From NCBI GenBank assembly GCA_964599885.1, contig CAZRHH010000065.1, positions 1 through 17,640 of the forward strand: a stretch of 17,640 nucleotides of DNA. The letters are read 5' to 3'. Under the pieces are notes generated by a model, which was given only the letters and a program-made list of their open reading frames with translations, was not told the origin of the DNA and made no database searches. Below, piece by piece: positions 1 to 7,201 of this stretch (its first letter is position 1; each line of letters begins with the position of its first letter). The translations under genes and the position numbers were made by a program. Source of the stretch: CAZRHH01 sp964599885. GTDB taxonomy: Bacteria > Chloroflexota > Dehalococcoidia > DSTF01 > JACRBR01.

Positions 1-1209
1 GGCCGCGGCGCCCAGTCGCGCGCGCTGCGGCGCGTCGGTGGCCAGCGACGCCAGCAGATCCGCGAGGCGCTCTTCAAGCGGGCGCACGACGCCGGAGCGC
101 TGCGAGCTATCGACGAGACGGCCGGTGCGACCGTCGACAATCAGGTCACGCGTGTCGCCGGCATCGACCGCGGCGATGCACATGCCGCACGCCATCGCTT
201 CGAGCAATGGGTTGCCCACATTCGAGAGATCAGCGACCGCGAGAAACACGTCGGCGGCGTGCATGTAGCGCACGACGTCGGTCTGCGGCACGGCGCCGGC
301 AAAGCGCACCGCATCGCTGACGCCAAGATCGCGGGCGAGCGCCTCGAGCCGCCCGCGCTCCTCACCGTCACCGACGACAAGCAGCAGCGCGTTCGGCGTC
401 CACGAACGCACCTTCGGCAGCGCGCGGATCGCGCGGTCGACGCGCTTCCACGCCGCAAGCCGTGATGCCGTCAGCAGGACGAACGCACCGTCCGGGATAC
501 CGAGTGCCGCGCGCGCGTCGCGTCGCTGATCGTCGCTGGGCGCGCGCAGGCGGTCGAGATCGAGGCCGTTGCGCCAGAACTTCACGCGCGGCCGTGACGA
601 CGGGTTGAGCCGCGCCAGCAGCTCATCGCCCTGCGTGCCATCGTCCGTCATGATGATCAGATTCGCGCGCGTCTTGAGCGCGAGCGCCTCCTCGTACCGG
701 CGCACGTACAGCAGCGTGTCCTTGAGCGCTGGATACATCACCGTGCCCTGGAACCGCGTCACAAGCGGCAGCCGGAAGCCGCGGCGGCGAAGCAGCCGCG
801 CCGCGAGTACGGCGTGTACTTCGTACGCGTAGATCGCGTCGTACGTGATCGACGCGTCGTGCAGCAGCGCTTCGGCGCGTTTCGCGGCGAGCCACGGGAA
901 CGCCAGCGCGAACCGCAGCTTCTGATCCGCGGCAGCAATCGGAGACGGCAACGCCGGCAGCGGCAGATCGCGCAGGCTCGGCATGTGAAACGTGTGAAAC
1001 CGCACGTTGGGAATGTCCGGACGCGCTTCCGGCGACTCGCCGCGCGCACCGCGCCGCCGGTAGAAGTGATTCGCGCCGATGTCCGGGATGATTGCGTCGA
1101 CGCGATGGCCGGCGGCGCCATATGCGCGCAGCGTGCGTTCGAGCGTCGGCGCGCCCTTGCCCTGATCGAGCGACCAGACATCGAGCGCGCAGATGAGCAG
1201 GATATTCAT
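1..1209 (-). CDS. GT4-family glycosyltransferase, C-terminus cut by window edge
   Basis: The reading frame is open from an ATG at 1209 to the left edge (403 codons, no stop), so the 3' end is missing. The protein begins MNILLICALDVWSLDQGKGA, a typical Rossmann beta1 with the glycine loop of GT-B enzymes. The second Rossmann domain starts near residue 240 (FVLLTASRLAAWKRVD, with K255 where the donor-phosphate-binding Lys is expected). It continues through LLLVVGDGEERGRLEALA (275-292) and VRFAGAVPQTDVVRYMHAADVFL (301-323), a classic GT4 layout. The usual E-x7-E donor motif reads SNVGNPLLE (329-337), so the first Glu is Ser. The likely role is transfer of a sugar from an NDP-sugar to a lipid or polysaccharide acceptor in the cytoplasm; the acceptor cannot be told. 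It lies 36 bp after the PrsW gene on the same strand but also has its own -10-like box right before the ATG. GT4 membership is confident; the substrate is unknown. Confidence 0.9.
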   Translation of the reverse strand, partial: MNILLICALDVWSLDQGKGAPTLERTLRAYGAAGHRVDAIIPDIGANHFYRRRGARGESPEARPDIPNVRFHTFHMPSLRDLPLPALPSPIAAADQKLRFALAFPWLAAKRAEALLHDASITYDAIYAYEVHAVLAARLLRRRGFRLPLVTRFQGTVMYPALKDTLLYVRRYEEALALKTRANLIIMTDDGTQGDELLARLNPSSRPRVKFWRNGLDLDRLRAPSDDQRRDARAALGIPDGAFVLLTASRLAAWKRVDRAIRALPKVRSWTPNALLLVVGDGEERGRLEALARDLGVSDAVRFAGAVPQTDVVRYMHAADVFLAVADLSNVGNPLLEAMACGMCIAAVDAGDTRDLIVDGRTGRLVDSSQRSGVVRPLEERLADLLASLATDAPQRARLGAAA

Positions 1210-1215
1210 CGGGTC

Positions 1216-1221
1216 AGGATA
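1216..1221 (-). promoter_or_regulatory. -10-like box TATCCT, 6 nt before the glycosyltransferase ATG
   Basis: Read on the minus strand, TATCCT is followed by six bases and then the ATG at 1209, with no Shine-Dalgarno between. That spacing puts a transcription start at or next to the ATG, as in leaderless mRNAs. The same arrangement recurs at 6092, 7190 and 10885. There is no obvious -35. Confidence 0.4.
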
Positions 1222-1245
1222 CGCTGCGTGTTGCCGAGTGCGTAG

Positions 1246-3216
1246 TCACGCCATCCACGGTGTGAGCGATGCCAGCGGCGTGCCATTGATCGATGGTACT
1301 GGTGCGTCGCGCAATCTACGCGCTACCAGCGGCACCGCGACGATCATCAGGGCCGAGGCGATCGCGACGGCGACATACGCCATCACTTCGAGTGTCGAGT
1401 TACTCAACGTATCGAGGCCGAAGATGCGAGATTCGAGCAGCGTCAGGAACCCGTTCCACACCGCGTGAATCACGACGGCAGTAGCGAACAGCGACAGTGC
1501 GATGGCGTGTCTGCCACCCGTCGTCCAGTACCACCACCCGACGCCGGCGAGCCCGGTGCAGATGACGTGCAGCGAGGTGCTGCCACCGCGCAGCAGCATG
1601 ATCGCCCACCAGAACGATAGATCGCCGGCGATCGCCGACACGCCGTAGAGCATCGCCTCGAGAAATCCGAAGGCGGCGCCTGCCGCTGCGCCCAGCACGA
1701 ACGCCTGCGCGCGCGTCGTCGCGGGGCGCATCATGAAGCGGACACCGAGACTCTTCCCGAACTCTTCGGACAGCGGGGCCAAAATGGCGGCTGTGATGAA
1801 CCCCGCCAGAAATTGCTCGTTCTCGGAGAGGATGAAGCTGCTGAACTCGATCACCTCGAAGACGTCGTCCGCGTTTGAAGCGAATTCGAACGCGCCGTTG
1901 TGGACGAGCAGCAGCACCACGGCGAAGACGGCACCGATCGATTCCACGTAGAGGGCGATCGTCGTCGCGACGGTCATGCTGATCGCCGCCGCCAGCAACA
2001 CCTGGCGCCACGTCAGCCCGCCGACGGGGGCACCGCGCCAGGGAGATCCGCGTGCCGCCATCGACGCCAGCGCGATCCCAGGCAGCGCCGCGGCGACGAC
2101 GTGAAGCACCGGCATCGGCAAGGCGATCGGCGATGCCATGCGCATGTTCAAGTGGCCCGCCAGCAGCACGGCAGCGAACACGGCCACGACGGGCGCCGCG
2201 ATCGGAGCGCGAAAGCGTCCCGATCCTTCGCCCATCGAAGCGGAGATCCCCTGGTATGTGAGGATGATGCCTGGCACGAGCGAGAGCATCGCGACGGTGG
2301 CGAGCAAGATCGATTGCTCGACGACGCTTGTCGTCGTGCCATCTACATCGACCGTCTGCTCGCTGTTGATGAGCGAGGTCATCGCCAGGATGATGCCCAC
2401 GCCGCTCAGGCCGAGCAGCACGCCGTACGCGGAACCGAGCAACCGTGACCAGCGTGACAGCAGCCGGCGCGCCCGCCGCGTCATCGACCAGCGCACGCAC
2501 AGCGCGCCGAGCGCGAGGCCGAGCGCCGTCGTGATAACGCCAAACGTCATCAGCGCGTTGAACCCCCGGTACTCGGCGAGTTCCGGCGTGTTCATCTGGC
2601 GGATCACGGGCGCGGCGACCAGCATCGCCAGTCCGCCCGTAACAAGCGTCAGCGACAGCAGGGAGAACGCGACCTTTGCGTACGTGCGCACTGAGTACCA
2701 GAGCGTCAGTACGCCAAACACCACACCGACCACCGCACACACGGCGACAATCAGCAACGCCTCGCGCGCGTCCTGCTCGATTCGCGCCAGCCCAGCGATG
2801 TACACGCCGGCGACGACCAAACAGGCGACGAGGATCGACGTGCCGATGATCCCACCCCACCACATCATGATCGTTCGAGCGATCGGCGTGGGCGTCGCTG
2901 CCGGAAGCGGCGAGGGCAGGCGGGCGGCTGTCAAGCGCGCGGAGTATCCGGGCCGCACAGCGCGGCGCGGTGCCGCATCTACGTAGCGAACCGGCGCGTC
3001 GTCGATGGCGGGCGCGGGCGGCGCCACTGCAAGTGCCGGCTCAGGCACCGGATCGGCCGGACACTGCTGGCGTCGCGTGTGCGATCCGCCGCACCGCTCG
3101 CAGCGGTCAGCGCCGCCAACTGCGGCGTCGTCCAGGGATGAGGGCACGGGCGATCCCGCCGCGGCCTGGTCCGGTACGCCGGCGGGCGGGCCGGATAGTT
3201 CGCGACCGTCGCTCAC
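1246..3216 (-). CDS. PrsW-family intramembrane metalloprotease with N-terminal Cys cluster
   Basis: Multi-pass membrane protein of 656 aa. The C-terminal third carries the motifs of the PrsW/CPBP-type membrane protease superfamily: EEFGK (484-488), FGFLEA with E520, a helix with H550 (SLHVICTGLAG), and HAVWN (H584, N588), all within predicted membrane helices. PrsW proteins cleave within or next to membrane segments, for example anti-sigma factors. The first ~110 residues are soluble and Pro/Ala-rich, with a CERC pair plus a third Cys (C39, C42, C52) resembling a partial zinc ribbon. About ten further hydrophobic helices lie between residues 115 and 450, so it is much longer than classical PrsW (about 220 aa). 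I chose the GTG at 3216 because AAGGGA sits just upstream; an in-frame GTG at 3243 has no ribosome site at proper distance. It follows the 86-aa gene closely and is probably co-transcribed with it. The substrate is unknown. Confidence 0.85.
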   Translation of the reverse strand: MSDGRELSGPPAGVPDQAAAGSPVPSSLDDAAVGGADRCERCGGSHTRRQQCPADPVPEPALAVAPPAPAIDDAPVRYVDAAPRRAVRPGYSARLTAARLPSPLPAATPTPIARTIMMWWGGIIGTSILVACLVVAGVYIAGLARIEQDAREALLIVAVCAVVGVVFGVLTLWYSVRTYAKVAFSLLSLTLVTGGLAMLVAAPVIRQMNTPELAEYRGFNALMTFGVITTALGLALGALCVRWSMTRRARRLLSRWSRLLGSAYGVLLGLSGVGIILAMTSLINSEQTVDVDGTTTSVVEQSILLATVAMLSLVPGIILTYQGISASMGEGSGRFRAPIAAPVVAVFAAVLLAGHLNMRMASPIALPMPVLHVVAAALPGIALASMAARGSPWRGAPVGGLTWRQVLLAAAISMTVATTIALYVESIGAVFAVVLLLVHNGAFEFASNADDVFEVIEFSSFILSENEQFLAGFITAAILAPLSEEFGKSLGVRFMMRPATTRAQAFVLGAAAGAAFGFLEAMLYGVSAIAGDLSFWWAIMLLRGGSTSLHVICTGLAGVGWWYWTTGGRHAIALSLFATAVVIHAVWNGFLTLLESRIFGLDTLSNSTLEVMAYVAVAIASALMIVAVPLVARRLRDAPVPSINGTPLASLTPWMA

Positions 3217-3252
3217 GGCTTCCCTTTCGCTACCCGGCTGCACCGGCGTCCG

Positions 3253-3513
3253 CTACGCTGTACCCTCGATCGCATCTTCGCCAGCCGTACAGACACACGG
3301 GTCATGACAAATCTGCAACTGCAGGACGTAGGCCTGATAGCTGCCAGACTGCACGATGCCCGAGATGGCGGCGATGGTCCACGGCGGCAGAAACGCCACC
3401 GGCACGAGGCCGCCGCGTTCCACGTCGTGTACCTCAATACCTTTGAGGCGGACGACGACGTCTTCTCCGACGCGGTATTTGCTGAGCGTGTGGGCGTCCG
3501 GTGGTTGAATCAA
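3253..3513 (-). CDS. small hypothetical protein with HDPCVC motif (86 aa)
   Basis: I do not recognise this protein. The frame stays open upstream to an ATG at 3801, but that start would overlap the flavin reductase gene, and the upstream residues are Arg/Thr-rich and unlike protein. A TTG at 3513 preceded by GGGGGAG at 6-nt spacing is the best start. The product begins IQPPDAHTLSKYRVGEDVVV and contains a hydrophobic middle (LVPVAFLPPWTIAAISGIV, 36-54). Near its end it has HDPCVC (70-75), a CxC that could bind a metal or form a disulfide. It has no signal peptide. A sigma70-like promoter lies about 100 bp upstream, and the PrsW gene starts 36 bp downstream, so the two are likely one transcript. 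A role as partner or substrate of the protease is only a guess. Confidence 0.6.
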   Translation of the reverse strand: MIQPPDAHTLSKYRVGEDVVVRLKGIEVHDVERGGLVPVAFLPPWTIAAISGIVQSGSYQAYVLQLQICHDPCVCTAGEDAIEGTA

Positions 3514-3610
3514 TGCGCGCTCCCCCGACACTGACACCAATGCTCGATGGCGTAGCGTCACCGTGCGAAACACAGGCGTCGGACGGCGGGGGCGCGTCTG
3601 ACTTGGGCGA

Positions 3611-3639
3611 ACTCTATGACGATTTGGGGCGATCGTCAA
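3611..3639 (-). promoter_or_regulatory. sigma70-like promoter for the small protein / PrsW / GT cluster
   Basis: On the minus strand TTGACG (3639-3634) and TAGAGT (3616-3611) are separated by exactly 17 bases, a good housekeeping-type promoter. A start near 3604 would give a leader of roughly 90 nt before the TTG start at 3513. The rest of 3514-3703 shows no gene. Confidence 0.55.
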
Positions 3640-3669
3640 GCGATTCGCGTCCGTCGTGTGTAGTTGTAA

Positions 3670-3682
3670 CGCTCGCCGAGCG
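3670..3682. terminator. short hairpin after the flavin reductase gene, possible terminator
   Basis: CGCTCGCCGAGCG is a 5-bp stem with a 3-nt loop, 21 bp past the flavin reductase stop codon. On the minus strand it is followed by TTACAACT, a poor T-tract, so it is weak as an intrinsic terminator. Confidence 0.25.
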
Positions 3683-3703
3683 GTTCCGCGATGCGATGGC
3701 TGG

Positions 3704-4375
3704 CTAACCGCGCTGCTTGCGCTCCTCGTCGGCTGCGTTTCCTTCCCGCCTGCGCTCGGTGTCGTCTGCGTCACCAATCTGCGCGGCGCCCTCGTCGACA
3801 TCGCGTTTTACGTCTGCAGGCGCCGGGATGCGCGCTTCGAGCGTCTCGCCCAGCAGGGCATAACGGTTGATGCCCAGATAGTGCAGCGGTTTCGTCTCCG
3901 GATCGTTGAGCAGCCAGGTCTCGTCGAAGGCGTCCTTCTCGACCTGCACGGCCACTACCGCGCCGACGAACAGCGTGTGGTCGCCGACGGTGTAGGCGTC
4001 GCGCACGCCGCATTCGATCCAGCCAACGCAGCCTTCGAGCAACGGCACTTCGGTGCGGCGCGCCCGGAACGTCGGCAGCTTCGTCAATTCGAACTTGCCG
4101 AGTTCGGCGCCGGTGACGCTGCCCAGATACTGCACGTGGTGCAGCAATTCCTGCGTCGGCACGTTCAGCGCGAACTCCTCGCTGTACTTGATCATGTCGT
4201 GCGTGTGCCTGGCCGGATGCACCGCGATGCCCACCAGCGGCGGGTCGATGCTCAGCGGCGTCACGAAGGCCGCCGGCATGACGTTGTGGTTGCCGCGCCA
4301 CGCGGTCGTGACCAGTACGACGGGGCTGCCCCCCAGCAGGCGCCGGGCATCAAGTTCGCCGATGGATTGTCTCAT
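3704..4375 (-). CDS. flavin reductase-like (FMN-binding split-barrel) protein
   Basis: The 223-aa product matches the DIM6/NTAB flavin reductase family, whose members bind FMN and reduce it with NAD(P)H or act as small flavin oxidoreductases in the cytoplasm. Family landmarks are VVLVTTAWRGNHNVMPAAFV (19-38), a flavin-binding start with small residues, then LSIDPPLVGIAV (41-52), FALNVP (68-73) and the C-terminal LHYLGINRYALLGE (164-177). The last 40 residues (from about 183) form a highly charged Asp/Glu/Arg tail that I do not associate with the family core. The frame is open upstream to 4738, but I chose the ATG at 4375: GAGG lies 8 nt before it, the family similarity begins there, and the extension would run over the divergent gene at 4497. 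No partner monooxygenase is seen in the window, so the physiological role is open. Confidence 0.85.
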   Translation of the reverse strand: MRQSIGELDARRLLGGSPVVLVTTAWRGNHNVMPAAFVTPLSIDPPLVGIAVHPARHTHDMIKYSEEFALNVPTQELLHHVQYLGSVTGAELGKFELTKLPTFRARRTEVPLLEGCVGWIECGVRDAYTVGDHTLFVGAVVAVQVEKDAFDETWLLNDPETKPLHYLGINRYALLGETLEARIPAPADVKRDVDEGAAQIGDADDTERRREGNAADEERKQRG

Positions 4376-4496
4376 TCCTTTTGCCTCACGGTGCCAGCGT
4401 AAGTCACAGCCAATGGCGCCGCCATGCGTTGACACAACCCGCCGCTCGGCGCCATGATCTCGCCGGGCACAGAAACTCGAACGAAAGTCACGTGAG

Positions 4497-5057
4497 ATGC
4501 GCAGCAGATGGTTTTGCGTTGGCGCCCTTCTCTTCGGCCTAATGACGTCATCCCGCGACGACGGGATCGAGCCGGTTCCCAACTCGACCGCATCGGCTGA
4601 AGGCACATCCGCTACATGCTTCGGCGTTGATCTCGCTGTTGAAACAATTTCGTCGACGCCCGGCGAAGCAGAAGCGCTGGCTCGCGCGATGGAGATATTC
4701 TTGCCCGCACTGCCTAACGATCTCGGGCTCCAGGTCACTGGGTCTGGCGTTCTTGACGATGGGAGCCGTCGCGGACTGTTGCTCTACCTTGGCACCGAAG
4801 GCGACGAGTGGCCCGCGGCGAGACTTCGCTTGACTCCTGCCCCCGACTGCCACCCTACAACGCGAGGCGCTCAGGTGTTCGAGGCTGATGGCGTTCCGGT
4901 CTACTCCGACAGTGCCGGGCGAATCATCGGGTTCATGGCGTCATACGAAGCGCACGGGACGTTCGTCGAAACGTCGGTTAGCTGGCATATCAATAGCGTG
5001 CCGTCATTAGATGCGCAGACGGCCTTCGTGTCGGCGTGGTTGGCGGCTCTGCGGTAA
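4497..5057 (+). CDS. hypothetical secreted or anchored protein (186 aa)
   Basis: I do not recognise this protein. It starts MRSRWFCVGALLFGLMTS, a short positive n-region and an 11-residue hydrophobic core that resembles a signal peptide or anchor. A low-complexity Ser/Thr/Ala stretch follows to about residue 40. The remainder looks folded, with alternating strands (RRGLLLYLGTEGD, 91-103; VFEADGVPVYSDSAGRIIGF, 126-145) and a final helix (AQTAFVSAWLAALR). The lone Cys in the signal (C7) does not fit a lipobox. Its base use looks less G+C-biased than its neighbours. No clear Shine-Dalgarno precedes the ATG (GTGAG abuts it), so the start is less sure. It diverges from the flavin reductase gene; the 121-bp gap must hold both promoters, but I see no convincing pair of boxes. 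Confidence 0.6.
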   Translation: MRSRWFCVGALLFGLMTSSRDDGIEPVPNSTASAEGTSATCFGVDLAVETISSTPGEAEALARAMEIFLPALPNDLGLQVTGSGVLDDGSRRGLLLYLGTEGDEWPAARLRLTPAPDCHPTTRGAQVFEADGVPVYSDSAGRIIGFMASYEAHGTFVETSVSWHINSVPSLDAQTAFVSAWLAALR

Positions 5058-5062
5058 TCGTC

Positions 5063-5081
5063 GCTGTTCTCGTCGAACAGC
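5063..5081. terminator. perfect 7-bp hairpin between convergent genes
   Basis: GCTGTTC (5063-5069) and GAACAGC (5075-5081) pair perfectly across a 5-nt loop. It lies between the stops of two convergent genes (5057 and 5117) and could stop transcription from both sides. Neither side has a real T-tract, so the call is tentative. Confidence 0.4.
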
Positions 5082-5116
5082 CGGATGCCCATCCCCTGCG
5101 CTGTCGTCGGAAGCTA

Positions 5117-5908
5117 CTACCCGCCGAACAGCGCCGGAAACCGGCCGCCATCAAGCTGCAGCACGGCGGCGTACCGGCGGGCGTTCGTCAGGTACGCCTC
5201 ATCGTGTGACTCGCGATAGCGGTTGAAGTTGTCGAGCATCTTGTCCGAAATCAGCCGCATGTCGAAGCCCATAATGTAGCGCTCGCTCATCTCCTTCAGC
5301 GCGTCGGCGTAGATTTCGAAGCAGTCCGCGAGCCGGCCGAGCGTCGTGCGTTGCGGCTGTTCGGCGAGATCGTGACGCGCGGCCATGCGGTACATCGTCT
5401 TGCCGGTGCTGACGTAGTACTCGCTGTCAACTCCGGACGCGCGCTGCCGCCGGACAACGCCCGGCGTCGATGCCCGGCGACGGCGCAGGCTGCGATGAAA
5501 CACGCCGCTCAGGAACAGAGCATTGTCGGCGTACTGGCGGTAGGCCTGGAACGGCGTCTCGTAGTTGTCGTTGACGGTCTTGCGATCGAGCAGGTCCGAG
5601 AAGTACAGCGTGCGCGGCTTGCCGTCCCCGCCAGCCGGATAGAGGGCGCGGGTATGGATGTGCGTGTCGAGCAGCTCGCCCAGATAGTCGATGACATCGG
5701 CGTGACGGCTGCCACGCCCGACGTACAGCACCTTGATCACGAAGAGGTCGAACAGCGCGCGCGTCGGCAGGTCTTTGATCTCGCCGATGTCGTCGTAGAC
5801 GGCGCTCATCAGTTCATCGACGGCGCGCGCGAAGCGATCGTCGGCGGCGTTCTGGCCGTCGTTGCCAGCGATGATGCTCTTCAGTTCGTCGATGCGCTCA
5901 GCGAGCAT
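5117..5908 (-). CDS. conserved-looking hypothetical protein (263 aa)
   Basis: I cannot name this protein. It reads as a mostly helical cytoplasmic protein without signal or membrane segment. Notable stretches are FARAVDELMSAVYDDIGEIK (26-45), LPTRALFDLFVIKVLYVGRG (47-66) and TLYFSDLLDRKT (100-111). An Arg-rich segment (129-149, with RRRR and RRQR) is followed by YYVSTGKTMYRMAARHDLAE (154-173). The C-terminal helices are rich in Tyr and Asp (RLADCFEIYADALKEMSERY). I chose the ATG at 5908 because upstream residues in the open frame (to 5992) are Cys/Gly/Arg-rich and unlike the rest. No Shine-Dalgarno is present; TACTAT lies 9 nt upstream. It diverges from leuB with a 195-bp gap holding a large inverted repeat. 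The ordered hydrophobic pattern makes a real gene likely. Confidence 0.7.
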   Translation of the reverse strand: MLAERIDELKSIIAGNDGQNAADDRFARAVDELMSAVYDDIGEIKDLPTRALFDLFVIKVLYVGRGSRHADVIDYLGELLDTHIHTRALYPAGGDGKPRTLYFSDLLDRKTVNDNYETPFQAYRQYADNALFLSGVFHRSLRRRRASTPGVVRRQRASGVDSEYYVSTGKTMYRMAARHDLAEQPQRTTLGRLADCFEIYADALKEMSERYIMGFDMRLISDKMLDNFNRYRESHDEAYLTNARRYAAVLQLDGGRFPALFGG

Positions 5909-5917
5909 GTTGCACCG

Positions 5918-5923
5918 ATAGTA
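5918..5923 (-). promoter_or_regulatory. -10-like box TACTAT near the start of the 263-aa gene
   Basis: On the minus strand TACTAT is followed by nine bases and the ATG at 5908, without a ribosome site. A very short or absent 5' leader is implied if this box is used. Confidence 0.35.
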
Positions 5924-6015
5924 GCAGCGTTGGCTTACGCCGACATTACGGACGCCACGCCCGGCGCTGCATCCCGAATGAATCATCGGCATGCGGGAGG
6001 GGTGGTGGGAGGTCC

Positions 6016-6071
6016 GAAGTCGGAGTTCAGAGGTCGGAGGGGACCTTTTCCGGCCTCTGAACTCCGACTTC
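6016..6071. repeat. perfect 18-bp inverted repeat in the leuB divergent intergenic region
   Basis: GAAGTCGGAGTTCAGAGG (6016-6033) is the exact reverse complement of 6054-6071, with a 20-nt loop. The motif TCGGAG recurs in the loop (6034-6039), and CCGACTTC is repeated just after the right arm (6064-6071 and 6071-6078). It sits between two divergent genes, so it is not a simple terminator. It may be a dispersed intergenic (REP/MITE-like) element, a structured leader or a protein-binding site. Confidence 0.85.
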
Positions 6072-6091
6072 CGACTTCAGACTCCCCCCGC

Positions 6092-6097
6092 TACGCT
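6092..6097 (+). promoter_or_regulatory. -10-like box TACGCT, 6 nt before the leuB ATG
   Basis: TACGCT is followed by six bases and the ATG at 6104, with no Shine-Dalgarno. It matches the arrangement at other starts in this window and suggests a leaderless leuB mRNA. Confidence 0.4.
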
Positions 6098-6103
6098 TCG
6101 GCC

Positions 6104-7183
6104 ATGCACTTCAAAATTGCGGTAATGCGCGGCGACGGCATCGGCCCCGAGATCACGGACGAGGGGCTGCGCGTGCTGCAGGCCGTGGGCGGGCGCTTCG
6201 GGCACGAGTTCGAATTCGTCGAGACGTACGCCGGCGGAGCGGCGTGGGACCGCACGGGTGAGCACCTGCCGCAGTCGACGATCGACACCTGCCGCGCGTC
6301 AGACGCGATCCTCAAGGGGCCATTTGGCGGCCCGACGAGCGAAGTGAATCATCCCAAGTGGCAGGGCGTCGAGACGACGGCGATCCTCGGGCTGCGGCGC
6401 GAGTTCGACCTGTTCATGAACCTGCGGCCGGTGATCGTGTATCCGGAGGTGGTGCCGCTGTCGCCGTTGCGGCCGGAGATCGTCGAGGGCGCCGACATGC
6501 TGATCGTGCGCGAACTGACGAGCGGCATCTATTTTGGCGAACGCGGCGAGCGCATCGTTAACGGCGAGCGGCAGGTGTGGGACACGGAGTCATACACCGA
6601 AAGCGAGATCGCGCGGATCACGCACGGCGCGTTTCAGGTCGCACGCGTGCGGCGCAAGCACGTCACGCTCGTCGCCAAGTCGAACGTGCTCAGTTCGTCT
6701 GTTCTGTGGCGTGACGTATTCAACAGCATCGCGCCGGAGTACCCGGATGTCACGCACGACTACCTGCACGTGGACAACGCGTCGATGCAGATCGTCGTCA
6801 ACCCGCGCCAGTTCGACGTGATCCTCACCAACAACATCTTCGGCGACATCCTCAGCGACGAAGCCAGCGTGCTCGCCGGATCGCTCGGCATGCTCGGCTC
6901 GGCCAGCCTGAACGCCGACGGCTTCGGCATGTACGAACCGATCCACGGCTCCGCGCCCGACATCGCGGGCGAAGGCAAAGCCAACCCGATCGCGATGATC
7001 CTCAGCACCGCGATGATGCTGCGCCTCTCATTCAAGCTCGAATCGGAAGCCAATGCCGTCGAATCCGCCGTCCGCAGCGCCCTCGCCGAAGGCCTGCGCA
7101 CAGCCGACATCGCCGCCGCCGGTGGCACGCTCGTCACTACGGAGCAAATGGGCGCCGCGATCGAGCGAGCAATCAACGCGTAG
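6104..7183 (+). CDS. leuB: 3-isopropylmalate dehydrogenase (leucine biosynthesis)
   Basis: LeuB oxidatively decarboxylates 3-isopropylmalate to 2-oxoisocaproate with NAD+, the third step of leucine synthesis, in the cytoplasm. The 359-aa length is typical. Landmarks are the N-terminal IAVMRGDGIGPEI (5-17), KGPFGGP (71-77), and the substrate-binding arginines in LRREFDLFMNLRP (R98, R108) and R136. Further ones are GIYFGERGER with Y143, AKSNVL with K192, LHVDNASMQ with D224, and the metal aspartates in FGDILSDEAS (D248, D252). The NAD-binding loop is EPIHGSAPDIAGEGKANP (278-295). The open frame extends upstream to 5351, but similarity begins at the ATG at 6104 and the upstream part is antisense to the 263-aa gene. 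No other leucine gene is in the window, so it is a lone leuB here. The next gene starts 18 bp downstream on the same strand. Confidence 0.95.
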   Translation: MHFKIAVMRGDGIGPEITDEGLRVLQAVGGRFGHEFEFVETYAGGAAWDRTGEHLPQSTIDTCRASDAILKGPFGGPTSEVNHPKWQGVETTAILGLRREFDLFMNLRPVIVYPEVVPLSPLRPEIVEGADMLIVRELTSGIYFGERGERIVNGERQVWDTESYTESEIARITHGAFQVARVRRKHVTLVAKSNVLSSSVLWRDVFNSIAPEYPDVTHDYLHVDNASMQIVVNPRQFDVILTNNIFGDILSDEASVLAGSLGMLGSASLNADGFGMYEPIHGSAPDIAGEGKANPIAMILSTAMMLRLSFKLESEANAVESAVRSALAEGLRTADIAAAGGTLVTTEQMGAAIERAINA

Positions 7184-7189
7184 CTGGCG

Positions 7190-7195
7190 TACCCT
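7190..7195 (+). promoter_or_regulatory. -10-like box TACCCT, 6 nt before the hydrolase-cyclase ATG
   Basis: TACCCT starts 7 bp after the leuB stop and is followed by six bases and the ATG at 7202. No ribosome site is present in the 18-bp gap, which favours a separate leaderless transcript over simple read-through from leuB. Confidence 0.4.
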
Positions 7196-7201
7196 ACGCA
7201 C

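Noticed and set aside
1400..2863. 487-codon open frame on the minus strand inside the PrsW gene
   Set aside because: Arg-rich composition in a shifted frame of a GC-rich gene; the PrsW frame has clear membrane helices and motifs.
3253..3801. 182-aa form of the small CxC protein starting at 3801
   Set aside because: It would overlap the flavin reductase gene and the first 96 residues look non-coding; a TTG with a strong ribosome site at 3513 explains the rest.
4376..4738. N-terminal extension of the flavin reductase frame
   Set aside because: Low-complexity Arg/Ser residues, overlaps the divergent gene at 4497, and a good start with GAGG exists at 4375.
5351..6103. Upstream extension of the leuB reading frame to 5351
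   Set aside because: The part before 6104 is antisense to the 263-aa gene, crosses the 18-bp inverted repeat and has no similarity to IPMDH, whose N-terminus starts at the ATG at 6104.
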